DNA from: an uncultured Lachnospiraceae bacterium
GTDB taxonomy: Bacteria > Bacillota > Clostridia > Lachnospirales > Lachnospiraceae
DNA length: 53,111 bases
Assembly: GCA_910586275.1 (NCBI GenBank)
Contig: CAJUIM010000005.1
Location: forward strand, 1-53,111
Direction: 5' to 3'
Shown one piece after another: positions 23,359-32,583 of the stretch (positions are counted from its first letter, which is position 1; every line of letters begins with the position of its first letter). Made by a program: the position numbers and the translations under genes. The notes beneath the pieces are model-generated. The model was not told the origin of the DNA. It was given only the letters and a program-made list of their open reading frames with translations, and ran no database searches.

Positions 23359-23409
23359 GCCATGCCATTCCTCTATGCCGCAGCCTGTGGTTTAAGTGAA
23401 TGACATGGC
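23359..23409. promoter_or_regulatory. Inverted repeat in the glp leader
   Basis: GCCATGCCATTC (23359-23370) pairs with GAATGACATGGC (23398-23409), 11 of 12 positions, about ten bases after the predicted transcript start. It could be an antitermination or operator structure controlling the glycerol genes. Confidence 0.45.
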
Positions 23410-23455
23410 ATCAGGGGAGGGTATGAGGAATGATAACAGGAGAGAGGGACAGGGA

Positions 23456-24964
23456 ATGTATGATGTTATAATTGTGGGAGCCGGGGTGAGCGGCTGTGCG
23501 GTGGCAAGGGAATTGTCTCGGTATCATATGAAAACGGCGGTGCTGGAGCGGGCATCCGATGTCTGTGAGGGGACTTCCAAGGCTAACAGCGGAATCGTGC
23601 ATGCAGGATATGATGCGGAGCCGGGGACGGTAAAAGCCCTTCTGAACATACGGGGAAGCCGCCGGATGGAAGAACTTTCGGAAGAACTGGATTTTCCGTA
23701 TAAGAAAAACGGTTCGCTAGTGCTTTGCTTTGAGGAAAGTGACCGGGGTAAACTGCAGGAATTGCTGGAAAGAGGGAAGAAAAACGGCGTGGAGCAGCTG
23801 CGTATCCTAGAGAGGGAGGAACTGGCCCGGATGGAGCCGAATATATCGGAACATGCGGCGGCGGCTTTGTATGCGCCTACAGGGGGGATTGTCTGTCCCT
23901 TTGGACTGACGATTGCCCTTGCGGAAAATGCCTTTGTCAACGGGGTGGAATTTTATCTGGATACGGAAGTGAGGAAAGCAGAAAAAACGGGAGCGGGCTA
24001 TCGGCTGGAAACTTCCCGGGGAATATTTGAAAGCAGGACGGTAGTGAATGCCGCGGGGGTATATGCGGATGTATTCCATAATATGGTAAGCAGCCGGAAA
24101 ATCCATATCACGCCGCGGAAAGGAGAATATTGCCTGTTTGACAAAGCGGCAGGGGACTGGGTGCGGCATACGGTTTTTCAGCTGCCTACGAAGTATGGCA
24201 AGGGCGTGCTGGTGACGCCTACGGTGCATGGCAATCTGCTTATGGGTCCTACCGCCGAAGACATAGAGGATAAAGAGGGGGTGTATACCACCGGGGAAGG
24301 CTTGGCGGGTTTGCTGGAACGGGGAGCCTTAAGCGTACGCGATGTGCCGGCCGGCAAGGTCATCACTTCTTTCGCAGGGCTGCGTGCCCATGAGGACGGC
24401 GGAGATTTCATAATCGGGGAGCCGGAGGATGCGGCAGGATTCATTGATGTGGCGGGAATCGAGTCGCCGGGACTGACTTGCGCGCCGGCCATAGGGGAAT
24501 ATGTGGCGGATTTGGTAAGGAAACGGATACCGGCACAGGAGAAAGCCGATTTTATTGCCGGGCGGAAGGGGATTCCGTCCATGGCTTTGGCGGATGAGGA
24601 AAGGAGACAGGAACTGATTCGGAAAAATCCTGCTTATGCCAATGTGGTATGCCGATGCGAACTGGTCACCGAGGGGGAGATTTTGGATGCCATTCACAGG
24701 CCTTTGGGGGCAACTACGCTGGACGGAGTGAAACGCCGGGTCAGGGCTGGGATGGGAAGATGCCAGTCGGGGTTCTGTGCGCCAAAGACGGCAGAAATTC
24801 TGGCCAGGGAGTTGGCAGCGGATTTGGGAGAAATCAGCAAGGCAGGCGGAAAATCGCTGCTGTTGACCGGATGCGGCAAATTTCCGCACGCAAATTCCGG
24901 GAAAACGGTAAGGGAAGCAGGTCATATAGATGGGCATATACGGCAGGAACGGGGGGAAGCATGA
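23456..24964 (+). CDS. GlpA-like FAD-dependent glycerol-3-phosphate dehydrogenase with BFD-like domain
   Basis: The enzyme should oxidise glycerol-3-phosphate to dihydroxyacetone phosphate. The 502-residue protein begins with an FAD-binding Rossmann motif (DVIIVGAGVSGCAVARELSR), has the DAO-fold body (SGIVHAGYDAEPG, VNAAGVYAD) and ends with a BFD-like domain carrying four cysteines (CRCE and CQSGFC) likely to bind an Fe-S cluster. The frame opens at 23396 and ATG also occurs at 23423, but 23456 gives the usual short N-terminus before the FAD motif. It is the first gene of an operon with a second flavoprotein, DUF1667 and glycerol kinase, and overlaps the next gene by ATGA. Confidence 0.9.
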   Translation: MYDVIIVGAGVSGCAVARELSRYHMKTAVLERASDVCEGTSKANSGIVHAGYDAEPGTVKALLNIRGSRRMEELSEELDFPYKKNGSLVLCFEESDRGKLQELLERGKKNGVEQLRILEREELARMEPNISEHAAAALYAPTGGIVCPFGLTIALAENAFVNGVEFYLDTEVRKAEKTGAGYRLETSRGIFESRTVVNAAGVYADVFHNMVSSRKIHITPRKGEYCLFDKAAGDWVRHTVFQLPTKYGKGVLVTPTVHGNLLMGPTAEDIEDKEGVYTTGEGLAGLLERGALSVRDVPAGKVITSFAGLRAHEDGGDFIIGEPEDAAGFIDVAGIESPGLTCAPAIGEYVADLVRKRIPAQEKADFIAGRKGIPSMALADEERRQELIRKNPAYANVVCRCELVTEGEILDAIHRPLGATTLDGVKRRVRAGMGRCQSGFCAPKTAEILARELAADLGEISKAGGKSLLLTGCGKFPHANSGKTVREAGHIDGHIRQERGEA

Positions 24965-26283
24965 AGAAAAAAGCGGAGATAGTGATAGTCGGCGGCGGGC
25001 CGGCCGGGCTGGCGGCGGCAGCGGCGGCAGAAGAGGCAGGAGTGAAGAGCGAAGATATTTTGATAATAGAACGGGACGGGGAATTGGGGGGGATTCTGAA
25101 TCAATGTATCCACAATGGTTTTGGGCTGCATACTTTTAAGGAAGAACTCACGGGGCCGGAATATGCGGAGCGGTATGCGGAGAAGGTGCGTCAGGCAGGG
25201 ATTCCCTATTTACTGCAGACTATGGCTGTGGATATCCGGGCGGAGGGAAGAGATGGCAATGACGCCGGGAAAATAAAGTATGTGACGGCAATGAACAAAA
25301 ACGACGGGCTTTTTACGGTGGAGGCGCAAGCCGTGATACTTGCCATGGGCTGCCGGGAACGTCCTAGAGGGGCACTGAATATTCCCGGGTATCGGCCGGC
25401 CGGCATATATTCGGCCGGAACGGCACAGCGTTATGTGAATATCGAAGGACGGATGCCGGGGAAAGAGGCAGTGATCCTAGGATCCGGCGATATAGGGCTG
25501 ATTATGGCGAGGCGCATGACGCTGGAAGGGGCTAAGGTGAAGCTTGTGGCGGAACTGATGCCTTATTCCGGCGGGCTGAAAAGGAATATCGTACAATGTC
25601 TGGATGATTACGGGATTCCGCTGAAACTCAGCCATACGGTAGTGGGCATTCATGGGAAGGAGCGGGTGGAAGGCGTTACCATAGCGGAAGTGGACGGAAA
25701 CCGGAAGCCCATTGCGGGAACGGAGGAATATATCAGCTGTGACACTTTGCTGCTTTCCTGCGGGCTGCTGCCGGAGAACGAACTGTCTGCCGGACTTGGC
25801 GTGGCATTGAACCCTGTGACTTCCGGGCCGGTGGTGAATGAGAGCCTGGAAACAAATGTGGAAGGGGTATTTGCCTGCGGGAATGTACTCCATGTACATG
25901 ATTTGGTGGACTATGTGTCGGAGGAGGCAGGCAACGCGGGCCGGAATGCGGCGGAATATGTGCTGGGGACAGGGAAAAGGGAGGCTGCTTCTGCGGCCAT
26001 CGGCATCCGGCCGGGGCCGGGTGTGCGCTATACCGTGCCATCCCTGCTTCGGCTAGGGCATATGCAGGAAGAGCAGGTGATACGATTCCGGGTAAGCGAT
26101 GTATATCGGGATGCGGCATTGGCGGTTTACTTTGATGACATTCCTGTCATGAAGGTGAATAAAAAAGTGATGGCTCCGGGGGAAATGGAGCAAATAAAGC
26201 TAAAGAAGAGAAAACTGGAAGAGTATCCGGAATTGGAGCAAATAAGGATTGCCGTGGAGCGGGCAGTTCCGCCGAAGGCATGA
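24961..26283 (+). CDS. NAD(P)/FAD-dependent oxidoreductase, glycerol-3-phosphate dehydrogenase partner
   Basis: This 440-residue flavoprotein has an N-terminal FAD motif (IVIVGGGPAGLAAAAAAEEA), a CRERPRGALNIPG segment, a second nucleotide-binding motif (AVILGSGDIGLIMARRMTLE) and GVFACGNVLHVHDLVDYVS typical of the pyridine nucleotide-disulfide oxidoreductase fold. It lacks a paired CxxxxC redox disulfide near the FAD motif. With the GlpA-like protein and DUF1667 it forms a conserved trio next to glpK in clostridia and Thermotoga, as I recall, which probably passes electrons from glycerol-3-phosphate to NAD or another carrier. Start and preceding stop overlap (ATGA). Confidence 0.88.
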   Translation: MKKKAEIVIVGGGPAGLAAAAAAEEAGVKSEDILIIERDGELGGILNQCIHNGFGLHTFKEELTGPEYAERYAEKVRQAGIPYLLQTMAVDIRAEGRDGNDAGKIKYVTAMNKNDGLFTVEAQAVILAMGCRERPRGALNIPGYRPAGIYSAGTAQRYVNIEGRMPGKEAVILGSGDIGLIMARRMTLEGAKVKLVAELMPYSGGLKRNIVQCLDDYGIPLKLSHTVVGIHGKERVEGVTIAEVDGNRKPIAGTEEYISCDTLLLSCGLLPENELSAGLGVALNPVTSGPVVNESLETNVEGVFACGNVLHVHDLVDYVSEEAGNAGRNAAEYVLGTGKREAASAAIGIRPGPGVRYTVPSLLRLGHMQEEQVIRFRVSDVYRDAALAVYFDDIPVMKVNKKVMAPGEMEQIKLKKRKLEEYPELEQIRIAVERAVPPKA

Positions 26284-26325
26284 CGCAAGAACGGGGGGCC
26301 CGAAGGACGTAAGAAAGGAAAAGGG

Positions 26326-26742
26326 ATGGGAGGCATGGAAACGGAAAATAGAAATGAAGTAAACGAAAGCCGGAAACGGGAATTGGTCTGTATCCGGTGC
26401 CCCATTGGCTGTATGATAACAGTGACGCAACAGGGGGACGGCACATTGGGAATTACAGGAAATAGCTGCGGCCGGGGGGCAGAATATGCGGAGAAAGAAT
26501 TGACCAATCCTACAAGGATTGTCACATCCACCATACGGCTGCGCAACGGAAAACAGGCTGTTGTGCCTGTGAAGACAGCGGCCGATATTCCCAAGGGGAA
26601 GATTGCGGAATGTATGGATGCCATAAGGGATGCGGAACTGGAAGCACCTGTCCGTATCGGAGATGTAGCGTTGGCAGACGTGGCAGGGACGGGTGTGGAT
26701 ATCGTGGTGACAAAGAACGTGGAGGCGGACATGGGGGCATAG
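26326..26742 (+). CDS. DUF1667 protein, third component of the glycerol-3-phosphate complex
   Basis: This 138-residue cytosolic protein has the DUF1667 signature: CIRCPIGCMI near the N-terminus, another Cys in GNSCGRG, and PVKTAADIPKGKI. The cysteines suggest an Fe-S or zinc site. Its exact role is unknown, but it always keeps company with the two flavoproteins upstream, so it is probably an electron-transfer or structural subunit. A second in-frame ATG at 26335 is too close to the G-rich site, so 26326 is preferred. Confidence 0.85.
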   Translation: MGGMETENRNEVNESRKRELVCIRCPIGCMITVTQQGDGTLGITGNSCGRGAEYAEKELTNPTRIVTSTIRLRNGKQAVVPVKTAADIPKGKIAECMDAIRDAELEAPVRIGDVALADVAGTGVDIVVTKNVEADMGA

Positions 26743-26802
26743 CGGCAGGATAAGGCATAGAGAATGATGTTTCCGGTATGTTTGGGGAAAGGCAGGCAGG
26801 TT

Positions 26803-28302
26803 ATGGCAGAGTATATTATGGCATTGGATCAGGGGACGACCAGTTCCCGGTGTATTTTATTTGATAAAGCAGGCAAAGTCATGAGCATGGCGCAGAAGGA
26901 ATTTTCGCAGTTATACCCGAATCCCGGTTGGGTGGAACATAATCCGATGGAAATCTGGTCTTCCCAGCTTGCGGTAGCGACAGAGGCAATGGCAATTTTA
27001 GGAGTCTCGGCGGAGGAAATCAGCGGAATCGGCATCACGAATCAGCGGGAAACTACGATAGTGTGGGACAGAAATACGGGTATGCCTGTTTATAATGCGA
27101 TCGTATGGCAGTGCCGCAGGACGGCGGGCTTAGTGGATACGCTGAAAAAGGAAGGATACGGGGAGAAGATACGGAAAAAGACGGGGCTTGTGCCCGATGC
27201 CTATTTTTCGGCCACAAAAATCATGTGGATTCTGGATCATGTGGACGGTGCCAGGGAACGGGCTGAAAGGGGTGAATTGCTGTTTGGGACGGTGGATAGC
27301 TGGCTGATATGGAATCTGACGAAAGGAGCGGTCCATGTCACGGATTATACCAATGCCTCCCGCACAATGCTGTATAATATCCATGCCCTTTGCTGGGATG
27401 AAGAATTGTTGGAGAAACTGCGTATTCCAAAGGAAATGCTGCCGGAAGTGAAGCCTTCCAGCTGCATTTACGGTTATACGGATAGGAGTGTTCTGGGAGG
27501 CCGGATCCCCATAGCGGGGGCGGCAGGCGACCAGCAGGCGGCATTGTTTGGGCAGTGCTGTTTTGAAAGGGGGCAGGTGAAGAATACATACGGCACCGGC
27601 TGTTTCCTGCTGATGAACACCGGGGACGAGGCGATAGATTCAGGCCATGGCCTGCTGACTACGATTGCGGCCGGTACCGGGGAGCAGGTACAGTACGCGC
27701 TGGAGGGCAGTGTGTTTGTGGCAGGCGCGGCGGTTCAATGGCTGCGGGACGAAATGCGCATGATTAAAAACGCGCCCCAGTCGGAGGAGTATGCGGATGC
27801 GGTGCGGGATACTGCCGGAGTATATATCGTTCCTGCTTTTACCGGTCTTGGCGCGCCTTATTGGAAGCAGTATGCCAGAGGAATGGTAACAGGAATTACA
27901 AGAGGGTGCAGGAAGGAGCATTTTGTACGGGCGGCTTTGGAGTCCGTTGCTTATCAGACGGCGGATGTGCTGCGGGCGATGGAGGAAGACACAGGAATCC
28001 CACGGAAGGAACTGAAAGTGGACGGCGGTGCCAGTGCCAATAATTTCCTTATGAAATTTCAGGCGGGCATAATCGATGCGGAAGTTTACCGGCCTAAGTG
28101 CATCGAGACAACGGCATTGGGAGCCGCATATTTGGCGGGGCTGGCCACCGGATATTATAAAAATAAGGAAGAAATATGCGAAAACTGGCAGTTGGACAGG
28201 ATTTTTGAGCCATCCATAGAAGAGAAAGACAGGGAACGGCTGCTGAAGGGATGGAAGAGGGCAGTGGACTGTGCGCTGCATTATGCGGAGGAGGAAGACT
28301 GA
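26803..28302 (+). CDS. glpK: Glycerol kinase
   Basis: GlpK phosphorylates glycerol to glycerol-3-phosphate with ATP, supplying the substrate of the dehydrogenase encoded upstream. The 499-residue protein is standard in length and sequence: YIMALDQGTTSSRCILFDK at the start, GITNQRETTIVWD, the FGGY family signature YGTGCFLLMNTG, and DGGASANNFLMKFQ. The frame opens at 26764, but the ATG at 26803 gives the family N-terminus. No glycerol facilitator gene (glpF) is present in the operon, so glycerol would enter by diffusion or by a transporter elsewhere. Confidence 0.96.
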   Translation: MAEYIMALDQGTTSSRCILFDKAGKVMSMAQKEFSQLYPNPGWVEHNPMEIWSSQLAVATEAMAILGVSAEEISGIGITNQRETTIVWDRNTGMPVYNAIVWQCRRTAGLVDTLKKEGYGEKIRKKTGLVPDAYFSATKIMWILDHVDGARERAERGELLFGTVDSWLIWNLTKGAVHVTDYTNASRTMLYNIHALCWDEELLEKLRIPKEMLPEVKPSSCIYGYTDRSVLGGRIPIAGAAGDQQAALFGQCCFERGQVKNTYGTGCFLLMNTGDEAIDSGHGLLTTIAAGTGEQVQYALEGSVFVAGAAVQWLRDEMRMIKNAPQSEEYADAVRDTAGVYIVPAFTGLGAPYWKQYARGMVTGITRGCRKEHFVRAALESVAYQTADVLRAMEEDTGIPRKELKVDGGASANNFLMKFQAGIIDAEVYRPKCIETTALGAAYLAGLATGYYKNKEEICENWQLDRIFEPSIEEKDRERLLKGWKRAVDCALHYAEEED

Positions 28303-28305
28303 TTT

Positions 28306-28935
28306 ATGAAAAATGAAAAGTTTACGGCAGTCAGGAAAGTGACGGATAACCCGTTTTTTAATTTGTATGAAATGGATGCCCTGACCAACAGTGGTAAGCC
28401 CTTCGGATATTACTTCGGATCGAGAAATGACGAAAATCATATTAAGCTGAAAACAAAAGCGTTGAATGTGGAAGGGATTGTCATTTATCCGGTTCTCAAA
28501 GAAGAGCCGGATAAGATTGTGATGATCCGTCAGTATAGGTATCCGCTGGATGCTTATTTATATGAACTGCCGGCAGGTCTGGTGGATGGGGGCGAAACGC
28601 CGGCGGAGGCTGCAATCCGTGAGATGAAAGAGGAAACGGGGCTGGACTTCGAGGTATATGAGGGCGGCAGCCCGGCTTTCCGGCGGCCGTTTTTCATGGG
28701 AGCCGGATTTACCGACGAATGTTCGGCGGCCGTATTCGGCTATGCATCAGGCCGCGTCACGGATCGGTATTTGGAAGACAGCGAAAGCATACAAGTGCTG
28801 TTGGCAGATAAGAAAGAGGCGGAAAGAATATTGAAAGAGGAGAGGGTATCGCTCCGGTGCGCATATCTTCTGATACAGTTCCTGCACAGCGGCAAGAATG
28901 CCCCTTTTGATTTTCTGGAAGTAAATTTTGATTAA
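28306..28935 (+). CDS. NUDIX hydrolase, ADP-ribose pyrophosphatase type
   Basis: This cytosolic enzyme should hydrolyse a nucleoside diphosphate derivative such as ADP-ribose. The 209-residue protein has a complete NUDIX box (GLVDGGETPAEAAIREMKEE, then TGL) and the preceding YELPAG typical of the ADP-ribose pyrophosphatase group. It starts three bases after the glpK stop and is probably co-transcribed with the glycerol operon, although a metabolic link is not obvious. Confidence 0.88.
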   Translation: MKNEKFTAVRKVTDNPFFNLYEMDALTNSGKPFGYYFGSRNDENHIKLKTKALNVEGIVIYPVLKEEPDKIVMIRQYRYPLDAYLYELPAGLVDGGETPAEAAIREMKEETGLDFEVYEGGSPAFRRPFFMGAGFTDECSAAVFGYASGRVTDRYLEDSESIQVLLADKKEAERILKEERVSLRCAYLLIQFLHSGKNAPFDFLEVNFD

Positions 28936-28979
28936 AAATTTAATTAAAAGTTAATTCTTTTACCTTTACATTAAAGTTA

Positions 28980-28985
28980 TATAAT
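28980..28985 (+). promoter_or_regulatory. Probable -10 box of the alpha-galactosidase gene
   Basis: TATAAT in an AT-rich region 83 bases before the GH36 start. No good -35 is found at the usual distance, so activation by a regulator is possible. Confidence 0.4.
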
Positions 28986-29067
28986 GGTATTTTATAGTAA
29001 TGGGATATATTTGTCCGGAAAAGGGAAAGAAAATAACAAAAACGGGAAGAAAGGCTAGGGCAATCTT

Positions 29068-31257
29068 ATGGGAATTCAGTATTACGAGGAGCAGCGCATT
29101 TATAAATTAGATACGCCTCACACCAGCTATGTGATGGCGGCTGTGGACAAAGAGAACTTTTTGGGACATGTGTATTATGGGGAAAAACTGGAAGATTATA
29201 ACTTGGGTTATTTGCTGCGGACGGATGAGGCACCGTTTGTGCCCTCTTCCAATAACAGGGAAAGATGTTCTTTCATGGATTCTTTTCCGGCCGAGTATGC
29301 CGGGCATGGCTTAGGGGATTATAGGGACGGATGTATCAGTGTACGTTCCAAAGGGGGATACAGCGGAATAAACCTGACGGTTGTATCCCATGACATTTAT
29401 GGAGGGAAGAAAAAGCTGGATGGGCTTCCGGCCACGTTCGGGACGGAAGAGGATTGCGCTACGTTGGACATTCATTGCGAAGATGCGGTTTTAGGAATAA
29501 AGGCGACTCTGACCTATACTGTATTTGAGGATGTGGATGCCATTACCAGGAGCATAAAGGTAACCAATGCGTCGGAGGATGAAATATATCTGACGAAAGT
29601 GCTTTCGGCCTGTCTGGATATGGACAATAAAGAGTTTGATCATATTACGCTGCACGGTTCTTGGGCCAGAGAGCGGCGTATCCAGAGGCAGCCGGTGGGG
29701 TACGGAAAGTATGGGGTATCTTCCCTCCGGGGGGAACCGGGGCATCAGGAACATCCTTTTATGGCATTGGCGACAAAAGGAGCCACGGAGGATGTGGGCG
29801 AGGTGTATGCTATGAATTTAGTATATTCCGGTAATTTCCTGGCACAGGAAGAAATGAGCCAGTTTGACAGTGTCCGTATGGTAATAGGCATTTATCCGGA
29901 GGATTTTTGCTGGAAACTGAATCCGCAGGAGAGTTTCCAAGCACCGGAGGCAGTGCTTGTTTATTCGGCACAGGGAATAGGGGGCATGACGCGTACTTTC
30001 CATGATTTATACAGAAAACATCTGATCAGAAGCCCATATCGAAACAAAAAGCGTCCGATCCTGATCAATAACTGGGAGGCTACCTATTTTGACTTTGACA
30101 CCGAAAAGCTGCTGCAGATTGCCGCGCAGGCTTCGCAACTGGGCATAGAGATGCTGGTCATGGACGACGGTTGGTTCGGGGCAAGGAACAGCGACAACTG
30201 TGCGTTGGGAGACTGGCAGGTAAATGAGGGGAAGCTGAAAGGCGGACTGAAATATCTGGTGGATGAGGTCAACAAGCTGGGGATGAAGTTCGGCATTTGG
30301 TTTGAGCCGGAGATGATATCTCCCGATTCCGAACTGTACCGGGCACATCCGGACTGGGCCATTGCCGTGCCGGGCAGGGCGGCGGCAATGGCAAGGGAAC
30401 AGTATGTGCTTGACCTGACAAGGAAAGAAGTGAGGGACTATGCTTACGAATGCGTGGCACGGATACTGCGCGGCGCAAATATAGAATATGTAAAATGGGA
30501 TATGAACCGTCCGCTTTGCGATATCGGCGGCGCGGCGCTTCCGGCCGACCGGCAGGGGGAACTGTATCACCGTTATGTATTGGGGTTATATGAGATGCAG
30601 GAACGTCTCATTACCGAATTCCCGGAGTTGCTTTTGGAGAACTGTTCCGGCGGCGGTGCGCGGTTCGATGCCGGCATGCTTTATTACAGTCCGCAGATTT
30701 GGTGCTCGGATGATACGGATGCGGTAGAACGTCTGATGATTCATGAGGGAACGGCACTTATCTATCCCCTTTCTTCTATGGGTGCCCATGTGTCCGACTG
30801 CCCCAATCATGCGTTGGGAAGGACAACGCCTTTTGAGACGCGGGGGTATGTGGCCTTGGCGGGGACTTTCGGGTATGAACTGGATGTGACGAAGATTCCG
30901 GAGGAAGACAGGGCAATGATACCGGAGCAGGTGGCTATGTATCATAAGTACAATGATCTGGTGCGGGAGGGGGATTATTACCGGATTGCATCTTTTGGGG
31001 AGAACCATTCCTATGATTGCTATGAAGTGGTGAGAAAAGACAAAAAAGAGGCTTTGGTGACTTATGTGCAGGTGCTGAACCGTCCCAGCTTCCGCAGCAG
31101 GCATATCTGCCTGAAAGGGCTGGAGGCAAAGACAAAATATAGAGTGGAAGGTATGGAAGGAGCTTATCTCGGGGAAACTCTCATGAAAGCGGGCATACCG
31201 GTAGAAAGATTCTGGGGGGATTTTAAAGGGAAGTTAATTCATGTGACGGCACTTTGA
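29068..31257 (+). CDS. GH36 alpha-galactosidase
   Basis: The enzyme removes alpha-1,6-linked galactose from oligosaccharides such as raffinose or galactomanno-oligosaccharides. The 729-residue protein has no signal peptide and is cytosolic. The architecture is the typical GH36 one: N-terminal beta-supersandwich, TIM barrel from about residue 330, C-terminal beta-sheet. The nucleophile is D478 in YVKWDMNRP and the acid/base D548 in WCSDDTDAVER; MDDGWFGAR and FGIWFEPEM are also present. These numbers equal those of the Geobacillus enzyme as I recall it. A LacI regulator follows on the same strand. Together with the mannan operon it could strip galactose from imported galactomannan fragments. 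Confidence 0.95.
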   Translation: MGIQYYEEQRIYKLDTPHTSYVMAAVDKENFLGHVYYGEKLEDYNLGYLLRTDEAPFVPSSNNRERCSFMDSFPAEYAGHGLGDYRDGCISVRSKGGYSGINLTVVSHDIYGGKKKLDGLPATFGTEEDCATLDIHCEDAVLGIKATLTYTVFEDVDAITRSIKVTNASEDEIYLTKVLSACLDMDNKEFDHITLHGSWARERRIQRQPVGYGKYGVSSLRGEPGHQEHPFMALATKGATEDVGEVYAMNLVYSGNFLAQEEMSQFDSVRMVIGIYPEDFCWKLNPQESFQAPEAVLVYSAQGIGGMTRTFHDLYRKHLIRSPYRNKKRPILINNWEATYFDFDTEKLLQIAAQASQLGIEMLVMDDGWFGARNSDNCALGDWQVNEGKLKGGLKYLVDEVNKLGMKFGIWFEPEMISPDSELYRAHPDWAIAVPGRAAAMAREQYVLDLTRKEVRDYAYECVARILRGANIEYVKWDMNRPLCDIGGAALPADRQGELYHRYVLGLYEMQERLITEFPELLLENCSGGGARFDAGMLYYSPQIWCSDDTDAVERLMIHEGTALIYPLSSMGAHVSDCPNHALGRTTPFETRGYVALAGTFGYELDVTKIPEEDRAMIPEQVAMYHKYNDLVREGDYYRIASFGENHSYDCYEVVRKDKKEALVTYVQVLNRPSFRSRHICLKGLEAKTKYRVEGMEGAYLGETLMKAGIPVERFWGDFKGKLIHVTAL

Positions 31258-31426
31258 TCCGGATGCCTGAGAGGCTGTCTGAAATGCCCGCCCGAAGGAC
31301 GGAACCGCGGCGGACGGCGTTGAGAGAGGCCGGGGCGGGAAGCTGCAGGCGGTGAGAGAAGATGCAGCTGCACAGACGGCGGGAATGATGATTAGGTACA
31401 GTCCTGGGAAGAGAGAGGGATGAGTT

Positions 31427-32446
31427 GTGGCAAAAGCGGTAAAACTGGCAGATATTGCCCAAAAGCTGAATGTCAGTGTTGTGACGGTTTCCAAGGCATT
31501 GTCGGGGCAGAAGGGTGTCAGCGAAGAAATGCGGGAAAAAATAAAGCACATGGCGCGGGAGATGGGATATAAGCAGCCTTCGGCGGCACGGGCAGAGGAA
31601 AGACGCAGTTACAGCATCGGTGTGCTGGTGGGGGACAGATATCTGGATAAATATGATTCTTTTTATTGGAACATGTATCAGGAGGTGGCGCAGCAGGCGC
31701 TTTCCCAAGGGTGCATCACTATTTTGGAGGTATTGGCGGCGCAGAGTGAGAAAGACCTTATTCTCCCTACTTTGGTGAGGGAGAATAAGGTGGACGGCAT
31801 TATTGTAGTGGGCATGCTGGAAGATGCTTACTTGGACATGCTCCATAGGGAAATACCCATTCCGGTGGTCTATCTTGACTTTTATGCCAGGCATCAGGAA
31901 TGCGATGCGGTGATTACGGACAATTATTTTGGGATGTATAAAATGACAAGCTATCTGTTCGCTATGGGACATACAAAGATTGCATATGTGGGCAATCTGC
32001 TGGCGACGGACAGCATTATGGATCGGTACTCCGGCTATGCGAAAGCCTTGATGGAGCATGGGCAGAAAGTGCGGGAAGATTGGATTATTGACGACAGGGA
32101 TCGGGTGACCGGCAGATCGGATGCAGGATTTGAACTGAAGATGCCGGAGCAGATGCCTACGGCATTTGCATGTAACTGTGATTTTGCTGCCGGGCAGGTA
32201 ATCAAGAAACTGGAGGAGATGGGATACCGGGTGCCGGAGGATATCTCCGTGGTGGGCTTTGACAATTATATTTATCCCGGTCTGTGCGATGTGGAAATCA
32301 CTACTTATGAAGTGGATATGAAGGAAATGGCCAGGATAAGCGTAAACAAAGTAATTAAGCGGATGTCCGGGGAATACTTAAAGCAGAAAATCTCTATTGT
32401 GGACGGGCATATGGTATGCAAGGAGAGTGTATGCAGGCATGTCTGA
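31427..32446 (+). CDS. LacI-family transcriptional regulator
   Basis: This DNA-binding repressor has an N-terminal LacI helix-turn-helix (KLADIAQKLNVSVVTVSKAL, residues 5-24) and a periplasmic-binding-protein-like sugar-sensing domain (SIGVLVGDRY, VDGIIVVGMLED, ISVVGFDNYIYPGL). The 339-residue length is normal. The start is GTG at 31427, supported by the position of the helix-turn-helix and an AGAGGGATGAG site. It sits 169 bases after the GH36 gene on the same strand and probably controls it. The coding sequence contains a perfect 14-bp inverted repeat at 31755-31791 and its stop codon lies inside a strong hairpin. Confidence 0.9.
   Translation: MAKAVKLADIAQKLNVSVVTVSKALSGQKGVSEEMREKIKHMAREMGYKQPSAARAEERRSYSIGVLVGDRYLDKYDSFYWNMYQEVAQQALSQGCITILEVLAAQSEKDLILPTLVRENKVDGIIVVGMLEDAYLDMLHREIPIPVVYLDFYARHQECDAVITDNYFGMYKMTSYLFAMGHTKIAYVGNLLATDSIMDRYSGYAKALMEHGQKVREDWIIDDRDRVTGRSDAGFELKMPEQMPTAFACNCDFAAGQVIKKLEEMGYRVPEDISVVGFDNYIYPGLCDVEITTYEVDMKEMARISVNKVIKRMSGEYLKQKISIVDGHMVCKESVCRHV
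31755..31791. repeat. Perfect 14-bp inverted repeat inside the lacI-type gene
   Basis: ACCTTATTCTCCCT (31755-31768) and its exact reverse complement (31778-31791) flank a 9-base loop within codons for LILPTLVRENKV. A perfect palindrome of this length in coding sequence is unexpected and could be an intragenic operator or an mRNA hairpin. Confidence 0.75.
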
Positions 32447-32477
32447 AAGCAGGAAACTGCTTTCGGACATGCCTTTC
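32435..32477 (+). terminator. Hairpin at the end of the lacI-type gene
   Basis: An 18-bp stem (32435-32452 with 32457-32474, AGGCATGTCTGAAAGCAG) with one G.T pair is closed by a GAAA tetraloop and followed by TT. It includes the TGA stop at 32444-32446. A strong intrinsic terminator or mRNA-protecting hairpin. Confidence 0.75.
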
Positions 32478-32583
32478 ATGCCCTGTCAGGGGCGTGGCTG
32501 TCAAAAATACTGCAGACTGTACAGGGCATCTGACAGAAATTATATAAGACACATTCCGGTTAAGGCAGGGTATGCGGCTTGGC

